From NCBI RefSeq assembly GCF_003123725.1, contig NZ_QETA01000006.1, positions 1 to 64,000 on the forward strand: 64,000 nucleotides of DNA, read 5' to 3'. The DNA is from Corticimicrobacter populi. Its GTDB lineage: Bacteria; Pseudomonadota; Gammaproteobacteria; Burkholderiales; Burkholderiaceae_B. Under the pieces are notes generated by a model. It was not told the DNA's origin. It did no database searches and saw nothing but the letters and a program-made list of their open reading frames with translations. A program made the translations under genes and the position numbers. The number at the start of each line of letters is the position of its first letter. Position 1 is the stretch's first letter. Positions 18,101 to 24,900 of this stretch are shown piece after piece.

Positions 18101-20149
18101 GACGACGCTGCGCTGCAGGAGTTCCTGAAGGATATCGAGATCACGCCGCCGGCCAACCTGAACGATAACTTCGGTGGGCTTGTCTATGACGCCACGCTGA
18201 CGGTTTATCACCCCGGTAGTGGCAGCCAGGATCAGGGCGTGCTGGAAGGGCAGGCGTTGCCGCTTACGCCGGTGACCGACGAAGATGGCATCAGCATTGC
18301 GCTGACCAAGGAAGGCACGAACGATGTGCCTGAAGAAGGCAGCCCGGTCGATGTGAAGATCACGATCGGCAATGGCGTGGATGGCCCGTCGACGCTGGGT
18401 GACACACTTTATGTCAGTCTCAAGGAAGCAGGCTTTGGCTCCGATGGCAAGACCGGTCAGTTGACGGATGCCAATGGCCAGCCACTGGTTGTCGTGACGA
18501 ATCCAGAGGGCTTGCCAGCGGGGCAGTACTATGCCGTGCCGGTGCAGCCGGGTACCACGATTCCTGCCAGTGGCTCGATCAGTGTCGACCTGAAGTACAC
18601 GCCGCACCCCGACCATCAGTACACCAGTGGCAATGTCAAGGTCGATGCCTGGGTCCAGAAGACCGAGCAGGGTGCCGATGCACCCAAGCTGGCCAGCGGT
18701 GCAGGTGACGCAACCCTCAAGGGTGTCAGCAATGGCTACGACATCACTGTGGGTGAGAAACAGACCGACGCCAATGGCAAGGAAACCTGGGTCCAGAGCG
18801 GCAAGGAAAACCAGGACGGCCAATCCCGGATCGAGCTGGATATCGGTGGCAAGGGTCTGCTCGATACCGATGGCTCCGAACAAGCTTATGTGGCACTGCT
18901 CAAGAACCTGCCCAACGGCTTCCTGGTCTATGTGGGGGCCGATGCGGCCTCCGCAGGCCTGGCCGAGAATGCCGGTGCGGCAGTCGATGGCTCGGCGCTG
19001 TGGACGATTCCTCTCGAAGGCGGAAAACTGCCGGCCTACATCGCCATCCAGCCGCCGCAAAACTGGAACGGTACGCTGGACAATCTGCAACTGTCTGTAC
19101 TGAATGGCGAGACGAATGCAGTGATTCGTGATGATGCTGCGACGTTCAATCTCCATGTCGAGGCGGTTGCGGATGGCATCCATTCGATCAATGCTGCGCC
19201 TGCGTTCGGTCGTGAGGGCGATATCGTGCGCCTGAACCTGAATGTCATGCTCAAGGACGGCGAGGCGGTGGAAGGGACGGTGGCTGATCAGTCGGTCGAA
19301 ACACTGTCGCTGGCCTTCAGCGGTCTGGGTGAACATGCTGCCTTCTATGTCGGCAATGATCTGCTGGCCTTCAATGGTACGGACAAGGGCTTCAGCTACG
19401 ACGCCGCGACCGGCACCTATCAGGTCTATGGCCTGAGCCAGGCGGAGGCTGATTCCCTGGGTGTGTTGCAATCGGCCAATGCCGCTGCTGACAAGGTGAC
19501 GTTCGAAGCCTGGACGGTGGAATCCCAGGGCGGCGACAAGTCGGCTGTGGCGAATGGCGAGTTCAGTCTGGCATTGTCCAAGCAGGCTGCCGCATCGACA
19601 GGCGATGACCATCTGCTGTTCGATGGTGTCAACCCGATCGATGGCCAGGGTGGTGATGATACGGTATGGCTGCGCTTTGGCGAGGATATCGATTTCGGCC
19701 AGTATGGCGAACAGGGTCAGGCTGCCGTGCCGTTCCGCAATATCGAGACACTGGATCTGACGCGTGAAGGGTTCGATCATGAACTCCTGAACCTGAGCGT
19801 CAAGGACGTGCTCGACATGACGGATAGTGACCATATCCTGACGATCAAGGCCAATGAGGGTGACCGTGTCTCCTTCCTGGAGTCGGATGGCTGGAAGCTC
19901 AATTCGGACAAGTCGGCTGCCAACCAGGACTTCGATGTCTACGAGGCCACGGGGGCAGATGGCAAGACGGCCGAAGTCCTGATCAGCAAGGACTTCAAGG
20001 GTATCGAGCTGGGTGCACAGGATGCCGGCGTGGCAGGCAAGCAGGCCGCACCGGCGTCGGCAGAACCCTCGTTCTTCGTCGATCCCGAAGCCCAGAGCCA
20101 GTTTGCTCGCGATCTGGTTGATCAGGGCAAGTCCGGTCTCGACTCGTAA
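9107..20149 (+). CDS. Giant Lap-type surface adhesin, type I secreted, VCBS/cadherin-like repeats
   Basis: The 3680-residue protein begins with a retention module (about 1-115) of the kind that plugs the LapE channel. A T-A-A-V motif at residues 110-113, just before a glycine run, is the candidate LapG cleavage site (between A111 and A112). Next come an Ig/He-PIG-like domain, cadherin-like and VCBS domains with many DPDGDD calcium-type loops (DDANTTEENTVLTVGKEDG, TGTNDAPEITT), and a long row of diverged Ig-like domains up to about residue 3450. The C-terminus has a short RTX-like element (IDGQGGDDTVW) and a type I secretion target region. There is no Sec signal. A 458-residue unit is duplicated almost identically at the DNA level (9995-12742). 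The gene lies downstream of the secretion operon and ends at a strong terminator. Confidence 0.93.
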   Translation: MATAIVGKLVGQAWIRGEDGQLTPLRQGMRIPDNAEVVTSAGASVQLDFEGQPSVVIGADRAVQLDASMAQSDVDPSEAAVAQPTEQAVESIAALLADPDADPFAELDPTAAVLGGGGGAGSSFVRLLSVVENITPLALEYPRGGGDDDTIRWVPGSGNTNAAPVVTITGPQLLDLSRINDDSDTIDPLGIAQYFNDPDGDALTFSATNLPPGLSIDPVTGLITGTLDNSASQGGNGGVYTVVITATDSLGASTSLTFTWTALNPPPEATDDAGTTEENTVLTVSSQDGLLRNDRDPDGDDIFVTGIDNGNGVKVAPGTPVAGSNGGTLTVNADGSYVFNPGLDFDYLADGETTQVEFTYDISDGEGGTDTAKLVITITGSNDGPQIVGSGTDDSGAVKEIGDGLAGENTVVHTQGGSIAFSDMDRSDQHQATVTPQGNGYLGDFTLDAVDQGTRTVGWHFNVNDSALDYLAEGQTLTQVYDVTVSDGKGGTVTQKVTITITGTNDAPEITTSEADRTGAVTEDSGDVVKGQLEESDADTRDTHEWEVQAQGQYGVLTLNKTTGAWEYRLDDTNATVNGLKEGAKLQDTIQVRVYDVNPVTGERLGTYDEKPILINITGSNDTPVVEVPPTVDLSQGNLDADKVSGVDVGQYFSDPDQGDELTYSVTGLPEGLVIDPKTGVISGTIDNSASQVNGGKYSVIVTATDTGGKSVSLPFEWTVNNPPPEAVDDANTTEENTVLTVGKEDGLLKNDSDPDGDDIFVTGIDNGNGVKVAPGTPVAGSNGGTLTVNADGSYVFNPGLDFDYLADGETTQVEFTYDISDGEGGTDTAKLVITITGSNDGPQIVGSGTDDSGAVKEIGDGLAGENTVVHTQGGSIAFSDMDRSDQHQATVTPQGNGYLGDFTLDAVDQGTRTVGWHFNVNDSALDYLAEGQTLTQVYDVTVSDGKGGTVTQKVTITITGTNDAPEITTSEADRTGAVTEDSGDVVKGQLEESDADTRDTHEWEVQAQGQYGVLTLNKTTGAWEYRLDDTNATVNGLKEGAKLQDTIQVRVYDVNPVTGERLGTYDEKPILINITGSNDTPVVEVPPTVDLSQGNLDADKVSGVDVGQYFSDPDQGDELTYSVTGLPEGLVIDPKTGVISGTIDNSASQVNGGKYSVIVTATDTGGKSVSLPFEWTVENPPPEAVDDANTTEENTVLTVGKEDGLLKNDSDPDGDDIFVTHVAKIGTDGQPGTYQAVPANGVNLAGVIQGSGVTGGTLTVKPDGSYVFNPGPDFDYLAVGKEAFVEFSYKISDGEGGTADAKLVIKVTGTNDVPVAAPDTNTVTESGVKEGGNEAFAGTVEVSANVLSNDRDLDAGETEQLRVRQLFEGEHATLPGSGGVAVTDAGITIDTLYGTLTIKADGSYTYQLKDGSDAVEKLDLGDKVFDTFTYEVVDPQGATHYSTLTITINGTNDKPVITDNQSTWDLSVTESGYGVDGDSSASGQLVATDKDESAQLTWSLKDGSSNKGVLTLEGKYGSISLDAATGKWTYTLDDSKPATQALKSGDVVDEVFDVRVWDQHSAWDDTKITIKVNGTNDAPVAAPDSVVLKEDLSGGKAWINGKETAISGGAVKGNVIANDNNWGEGALKVTGFTIAGVFEADGTTLKEFAPGTTSIQIPGAAADKPLGTLILRADGSYDFKPAANFSGKIPTITYTVQEPEGNGEAGLKSTSTLNFEVQPVADAPDVKGKDLTTQEDTVTTVADADPKNPTSLGLKVPLVTDGIDLNGSGAEGDNPELLGLITLTVTSNAFTAGNPGVLKIPADGTQAARDIELTKSSQKIQIVIIDEHGNYVSHTKPAIDAAEKAGSAVLKLTQAQYEGMQLQPAEHRHENVKITVGVTSYEVNDEGMPLKDAAGKEISASKTATVNIDVQAVTDDVALTWKDGNSTLSITDAREDVPVNLKSLLQAQFEDLDGSEERWVTITNNTGHTILVNGQELADGATSGKLAQGSLSTKTDGFGDLNISGAKNFSGSLNGITVTLHAKDRDSDSAKANTQEKSASVTLNMEVAPVADELNIQGAEGDEDSAIRFLDKIGFQDSDGSETITQFVIKDVPAGWVVRDENGQVVSAEADGSYKLVSTPTGQAGVSSMDAFKDWTITPPPQDSRDATFKVEYSVRDVKLDASGNPVLGADGKPVVDSKDYTSDLKVVVKAVAETVGGPGSENDGNLNNDLTMTGGHAYGQSVLGQEDEWFALNTDGFNLKDGWSNPDGKEQGGAGSEDTYALLTPVLVEGARDAQGNLIDSVTGSWFSYVGADGKEVKVEFTGKPVEIPVEFLHTVKFLPAHNVAGEFKIEVQAKTVDHDPDGGTATAISGKAELTGIKIAPVADDLDALAVSPARGKEDTDIALVIRPSTSDASETFNVKLENIPEGAVLKYNGQELIVTNGSVTIKDFDTSKPLTIRPPHNSNVDFDLKVSAQTVDVLGNLGDPAGGKWAEQTLPVRVQGVADVASLTAKPYEVTEAHVEGLGSKITLGDLIGSVSQHDTDGSEKLSFRITGLDGQFNLEGAAFLGGEGAARVWVVSVPKPQAGQTVEDVAKAALDQVKITVPPHYSGEVKVTITPVTTENDGDWLTNKPVEVVAVVTPSPESTGQGGDALTEDKEVAISFGVGNNHGDANEAVTAVYINAADIAKAANADGFTLYLEGKPLQDVLTQDANGYYKLSGDQLTQVTAKANTPEFAHNQGAPKFSFGIKYEITDHSTDGKVDAVTKVMDEQPYTLTVQAVTDAVTAEFKGVDAAAGVAQADADGITVSSTGNFGVKLELSKDDLDGSENLTQIVVEGVPNGLVVEGLVVAGQPVGSVSYLGDGKWLLEIPSKDYPAFNGKIDAQVQFQAGSVLGQHTDLPITITVVTQDTGAAELALDQVKWNLTSDLDGSDAGTAPSVDLEWGQKDDFKGTEEQPFTLDQAFDAKLDLGNGATSANFTLTLKLPAGAKITHDGVELSPTKIGDGATELWVISGKGDDAALQEFLKDIEITPPANLNDNFGGLVYDATLTVYHPGSGSQDQGVLEGQALPLTPVTDEDGISIALTKEGTNDVPEEGSPVDVKITIGNGVDGPSTLGDTLYVSLKEAGFGSDGKTGQLTDANGQPLVVVTNPEGLPAGQYYAVPVQPGTTIPASGSISVDLKYTPHPDHQYTSGNVKVDAWVQKTEQGADAPKLASGAGDATLKGVSNGYDITVGEKQTDANGKETWVQSGKENQDGQSRIELDIGGKGLLDTDGSEQAYVALLKNLPNGFLVYVGADAASAGLAENAGAAVDGSALWTIPLEGGKLPAYIAIQPPQNWNGTLDNLQLSVLNGETNAVIRDDAATFNLHVEAVADGIHSINAAPAFGREGDIVRLNLNVMLKDGEAVEGTVADQSVETLSLAFSGLGEHAAFYVGNDLLAFNGTDKGFSYDAATGTYQVYGLSQAEADSLGVLQSANAAADKVTFEAWTVESQGGDKSAVANGEFSLALSKQAAASTGDDHLLFDGVNPIDGQGGDDTVWLRFGEDIDFGQYGEQGQAAVPFRNIETLDLTREGFDHELLNLSVKDVLDMTDSDHILTIKANEGDRVSFLESDGWKLNSDKSAANQDFDVYEATGADGKTAEVLISKDFKGIELGAQDAGVAGKQAAPASAEPSFFVDPEAQSQFARDLVDQGKSGLDS
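9995..12742 (+). repeat. Near-identical 1374-bp tandem duplication inside the adhesin gene
   Basis: Bases 9995-11368 and 11369-12742 are two direct copies with a period of 1374 bp (458 codons). Comparison by eye shows long stretches without any change. The first 1.2 kb compared look identical, and only a few third-position or neighbouring changes appear near the copy ends (for example agtgtg/agcgtg and gggtggc/gggcggc). Each copy carries a cadherin-like, two VCBS-like and one Ig-like segment. The near absence of silent differences points to recent duplication or gene conversion. It may also be a site of length variation or of assembly collapse. Confidence 0.92.
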
Positions 20150-20173
20150 GCGCTGAACCGGCCTTGTGCCATT

Positions 20174-20222
20174 CGCCCCGGAACAAAAATGCTGTTATTT
20201 TGTTCCGGGGCGATTTTCTTTT
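20174..20222 (+). terminator. Strong intrinsic terminator after the large adhesin
   Basis: A perfect 15-bp stem (20174-20188 with 20198-20212) has a 9-nt loop and is followed by attttctttt. It should end the adhesin transcript before the glycosyltransferase gene, which then needs read-through or its own promoter. Confidence 0.92.
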
Positions 20223-20236
20223 GAGGCAATGCAGCT

Positions 20237-21808
20237 ATGGGCAGGCGACGCCGATTGCAGGTGTTTTTCCTGAATGAAGATTTTGGTTGGGCGCGGACCG
20301 GGATCGAGGTGGCCGCTCTCTTGAGGGAGCGCTTGTTTCGGTGCCACCTGGGCTTGTCGCCGGTGATCCTGACCATGAAGTACCGGTCCGATGCGGCCGA
20401 TGTGCAGCAGGGAGCCATCGCGGGCGGTGCGCTGGAACCCTGTGTCCGGTTTCTCAATATGTACGACTGGTACCAGGAAATGGAAAGCGCGCCTCGTCCT
20501 GGACGGCGTGTCGCCTGGCAGCCGGGGGCCTCATTGCGTATCGAGCCTGTACCGGACACACCGGGCGACCAGCGGATCTATGATCGTGCGGGCCGGCTGG
20601 CGATGTATGTCTTCCATTCCCGGACCACGGGCGTGCTCAGCTATATCAATCACATGGATGGGCGCCAGCCTCATCGTAAGTCACGACGCGATTTCTTTCA
20701 TCCTTCTGGTGTCCTGTCCATGACGCAGATACTCGAAGGGGCACAGGAGCAGGTGGTTCGCGAAATTTACTATCGTCCCGATGGCTCTACCGCACTCATC
20801 AAACGGTACGACCTTGATCAGCCCGCACGCCGCTTGCTGTATATCGATGTGTGTGACGCACAGGGACGTGTCATCGAGCGCTTTGCCCGGGAGGAAGATC
20901 TGGCGCTGGCCTGGCTGCGCAGTCTTGTCGCGGCTGATTCCGAGCAAACCAGTATTTTGATCGTGGATCGTTCCTTGCTGTATCTGGATGCGGCATGTGC
21001 GCTCAAGCAGGAGCGAGGGCAGCGCGTCAAAGTCGTGCCGGTTGTGCATGCCGTACACGTTTCGGATGCTGCAGATCTGGCCCGGTCACGTACCAACAGA
21101 CACTATGCGGGCTTTCTGGAGCAGCCGGCGGCTATCGACGCCATGGTCGTGCTGACCGAGCCCCAGGCGCACGATATCGGTACCCGCTATGGGACCGGAA
21201 ATATCCGTGTGATTCCGCATGGTTATGATGCCGACCCTGCGGAAGCACGAGCCGAATTCGTGCAACGGGACAGATTTCTGCTGGTCTACCTGGCGCGTTA
21301 CGCGCCTGAAAAACGCCATGATCTCGCTCTGGATGTGTTTGCACGGGTGGTAAGCCAGGTTCCGGCTGCGCGTCTTGCCCTGTATGGCAATGGCAGCCAG
21401 CGAACCGCCATAGAGGAGAAGGTTCGGGCACTGGGGCTGGAAAATAGCGTTACGGTCGGCGCGTTCGTGAGCGCTGTCGGGCCGATTTATGAACAGGCGG
21501 GCCTGTCTCTGATGACCAGTACCAGCGAGGCATTTTCCCTCTCGCTGGCCGAAAGCCTGGCGCATGGTTGCCCTGTGGCTGCGTTTGATGTGCCGTATGG
21601 TGTTCCTGACATGCTCAGGGATGGTGAAAATGGCCTGGTTGCGCCATTTGGCCAGATCGAATTGCTGGCTGACAAGATCGTGGTATTGCTGAATGATGCG
21701 GAAAGGCATCAAAAAATGTCGATGCAGGCCAGGGATTCGGCAGCGCGATTTGCGTCGATGCAGGTATGTCAGAAGTGGTCTGATCTGATGGCGCAGATGT
21801 TGCAATAG
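20237..21808 (+). CDS. GT-B glycosyltransferase resembling the GtfA/SdgA/TarM family
   Basis: This 523-residue, probably cytoplasmic protein has a C-terminal GT4-type Rossmann domain (about 345-515) with LARYAPEKRHDLAL and an EX7E motif in TSEAFSLSLAESLAHG. The N-terminal half differs from ordinary GT4 enzymes. It starts with NEDFGWARTGIEVAALLRER, carries YYRPDGSTALIKRYD in a beta-rich middle part, and has VVHAVHV and VVLTEPQAHDI. This layout resembles what I know of GtfA, SdgA/SdgB and TarM of Gram-positive bacteria, which glycosylate serine-rich or Ser-Asp-repeat adhesins or teichoic acid. Its place between two adhesin genes, the second with a huge Ser-Asp stretch, suggests that it modifies that stretch. 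The glycosyltransferase call is firm; the subfamily and target are inferred. Confidence 0.85.
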   Translation: MGRRRRLQVFFLNEDFGWARTGIEVAALLRERLFRCHLGLSPVILTMKYRSDAADVQQGAIAGGALEPCVRFLNMYDWYQEMESAPRPGRRVAWQPGASLRIEPVPDTPGDQRIYDRAGRLAMYVFHSRTTGVLSYINHMDGRQPHRKSRRDFFHPSGVLSMTQILEGAQEQVVREIYYRPDGSTALIKRYDLDQPARRLLYIDVCDAQGRVIERFAREEDLALAWLRSLVAADSEQTSILIVDRSLLYLDAACALKQERGQRVKVVPVVHAVHVSDAADLARSRTNRHYAGFLEQPAAIDAMVVLTEPQAHDIGTRYGTGNIRVIPHGYDADPAEARAEFVQRDRFLLVYLARYAPEKRHDLALDVFARVVSQVPAARLALYGNGSQRTAIEEKVRALGLENSVTVGAFVSAVGPIYEQAGLSLMTSTSEAFSLSLAESLAHGCPVAAFDVPYGVPDMLRDGENGLVAPFGQIELLADKIVVLLNDAERHQKMSMQARDSAARFASMQVCQKWSDLMAQMLQ

Positions 21809-21829
21809 TGTGTAACTGATCTGTCGTAT

Positions 21830-21874
21830 TGGCGCTGACGCCAATGTGCATGAGTCTGCTGCAGGATTAGGATG
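21830..21874 (+). promoter_or_regulatory. Shared palindrome-plus-minus-10 promoter, copy 3 (SD-repeat adhesin)
   Basis: TGGCG-ctga-CGCCA at 21830-21843 is a perfect dyad (TTGGCG...CGCCAA if extended one base each side). It is followed after 23 nt by TTAGGATG (21867-21874), with TAGGAT as -10. The predicted leader is about 37 nt. It matches the promoters at 8249 and 9030 in order and exact spacing. Confidence 0.7.
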
Positions 21875-21916
21875 GACTCATATAGATTTATATAGTTTTA
21901 GGTACAGGAACGCATC

Positions 21917-24900
21917 ATGGCTGCAACGGCATTGGTAATCAATCTGACTGGGTCTGCGTGGATCCGGGATGACAACGGTCAACTGACGCCGATTCGTCCG
22001 GGCATGCGCATTCCGGCAGATGCCGAGATCGTGACGGGGCAAGGGGCGTCACTACAATTACAGATTGGCGATGCGCCGGTCGTGACGGTGGGTGCCGACC
22101 GTGTCATGCAGCTTGATGATATGCTGGCTCAGACCCAGCCGGATGCTTCCGAGGCTGCAATCGTTCCGCCAGGCAATGTGGACTTCGACAACCTGGTGGC
22201 GGTATTGCAGGCAGGCGGTGATCCGTTCAATGGGCAGGATCCTTTTGATGTGCTGGACGCAACGGCTGCAACACTGGGTGGTGGAGGCGGTGGCGGCGGT
22301 GGCACGTTTGTGCGTCTGGCCAGTGTGCTTGAAGCCATCAATCCACTCAATCTGGAATATGCCCAGACGGCGAATGCGGCCAGCGTATCGCGTTGGGTGC
22401 CTGGTGTTGCGGATGATGCGGCGGTGGCTGCTGTAGCGGCGGATACAGGTTCGGACAGCGACAGCAGCAGCACGTCGGATAGTGGCTCGGATAGCGATAG
22501 CACGAGTACGTCGGACAGCGGTTCGGATAGCGACAGTACGAGCACGTCTGACAGTGGCTCGGACAGCGACAGCACGAGCACGTCTGACAGCGGTTCGGAT
22601 AGCGACAGCACCAGTACGTCGGATAGCGGTTCGGATAGCAACAGCACGAGCACATCGGATAGTGGCTCGGATAGCGACAGCAGCAGTACGTCCGAAAGCA
22701 GCTCGGACAGCGACAGTACGAGTACGTCGGACAGCGGTTCGGATAGCGACAGCACGAGCACGTCTGACAGCGGTTCGGACAGCGACAGCACCAGTACGTC
22801 GGATAGCGGTTCGGATAGCGACAGCACGAGTACGTCGGACAGCGACAGCAGCAGCACGTCCGACAGCGGTTCGGACAGTGACAGCACGAGCACGTCTGAC
22901 AGCGGTTCGGACAGCGACAGCACCAGCACGTCTGACAGTGGCTCGGACAGCGACAGCACGAGTACGTCCGACAGTGGTTCGGATAGCGACAGTACGAGCA
23001 CCTCTGACAGCGGTTCGGACAGCGACAGCACGAGCACGTCGGATAGTGGCTCGGATAGCGACAGCACGAGCACCTCTGACAGCAGTTCGGATAGCGACAG
23101 CAGCAGTACGTCGGACAGTGGTTCGGATAGCGACAGCACCAGCACGTCTGACAGTGGCTCGGACAGTGACAGCACGAGCACGTCCGACAGCGGTTCGGAT
23201 AGCGACAGTACGAGTACGTCCGACAGTGGTTCGGATAGCGACAGTACGAGCACCTCCGACAGCGGTTCCGATAGCGACAGTACGAGCACGTCCGACAGCG
23301 GTTCGGACAGCGACAGCACGAGTACGTCCGACAGTGGCTCGGACAGCGACAGCACGAGCACGTCCGACAGCGGTTCGGACAGCGACAGCACGAGTACGTC
23401 CGACAGTGGCTCGGATAGCGACAGCACGAGCACCTCTGACAGCGGTTCGGATAGCGACAGCACCAGCACGTCCGACAGCGGTTCGGATAGCGACAGTACG
23501 AGTACGTCCGACAGTGGTTCGGATAGCGACAGTACGAGCACCTCTGACAGCGGTTCGGATAGCGACAGTACGAGCACCTCGGACAGCGGTTCGGACAGCG
23601 ACAGCACGAGTACGTCGGACAGCGGTTCGGATAGCGACAGCACGAGCACGTCTGACAGTGGCTCGGATAGCGACAGCAGCAGCACGTCGGACAGCGGCTC
23701 GGACAGCGACAGCACGAGCACGTCGGATAGTGGCTCGGATAGCGATAGCACGAGCACCTCCGACAGCGGCTCGGACAGCGACAGCACGAGCACGTCCGAC
23801 AGCGGTTCGGATAGCGACAGCACCAGCACGTCGGATAGTGGCTCGGACAGCGACAGCACCAGCACCTCTGACAGTGGCTCGGACAGCGACAGCACCAGCA
23901 CGTCCGACAGCGGCTCGGACAGTGACAGCACCAGTACGTCGGACAGCGGTTCGGATAGCGACAGCACCAGCACGTCTGACAGTGGCTCGGATAGCGACAG
24001 CAGCAGTACGTCCGACAGCGGTTCGGACAGTGACAGCAGCAGCACCTCCGATACCGACTCAGAGCATGAGCCTGAGTTGGGGGTCAAGCTGGACGTTGCC
24101 TTGCAAAGCCGTGATGGCAGTGGCGATATCACTCATGTAAATGGCGGTAGCCAGAATCCTGACGGTTTCGACGTCAAGGATGGCAAGATCTATGCCATCG
24201 GTCAGAATGTCCAGCTGTGGTACACGGACAGCAAGAGTGGCCGGGAAGGGCAGTCGAACTACAAGGAGTATCGCGATCTGTCGCAGCAGGAAATTGAACA
24301 GATCATCAAGAACAGCCCGCAAGGCGTGAGCCAGGACAATTTCAAGGCTTATCAGCAAGGCAATGTCCACGGTTCGACGGGCAAGAGTGATGTCTTCATC
24401 CTGCAGCCGGAGAGCAGTTATTCAACCAAGCAGGTCGACAATCAGGGCACTCAGCACAACTGGCAGCAGATGAATGCTGTCACGGGTAATGCGGGCGACA
24501 GCCATCCCGACGTGATTTTCATCCCGAGTGCATATGAGGGCAAGATCAAGCCCACGGGTGAAGTGCCGCATCCACAGAACAACCAGGTCAATCATATCGA
24601 CAGCATTAACCTGACCGGTACCAATGTGCGTGGCAGCAATCAGCTGGCGGGTGTTGTCTATGGCAACGGCAAGACCGAAGGTGGGGTGCCGGCAACGCAC
24701 GACTACGAGATCCGGCTCGATGCCGAAGTGCTCCATGGCAGCGATGCAGCCACAGTGTCTTCGGTCATCATCCAGGGGCTGCCTGCGGGTGCACAGATCA
24801 TTGCGCCTGCAGGCGTGACGGCCGAGCATCAGGCTGACGGCAGCTGGATCATTACAGGTCCGCAGCCGGGCAATCTGCAGGCTGTGCTGGAGGTGCGCCT

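Noticed and set aside
15143-19834. 1563-codon open frame on the minus strand opposite the adhesin C-terminal half
   Set aside because: Same reasons: no start signal, low-complexity composition and full overlap with a gene of clear function.
22448-24063. CRISPR-like impression from many short regular repeats
   Set aside because: There are no unique spacers, the units are contiguous and in frame with a protein, and no cas genes are near.
22129-24132. Open frames in other phases and strand across the SD repeats (Ser-Glu-Pro-Leu-type and Arg-Thr-Ala-type proteins)
   Set aside because: A 36-bp repeat without stop codons opens every frame. Only the frame with retention module and RTX end is supported.
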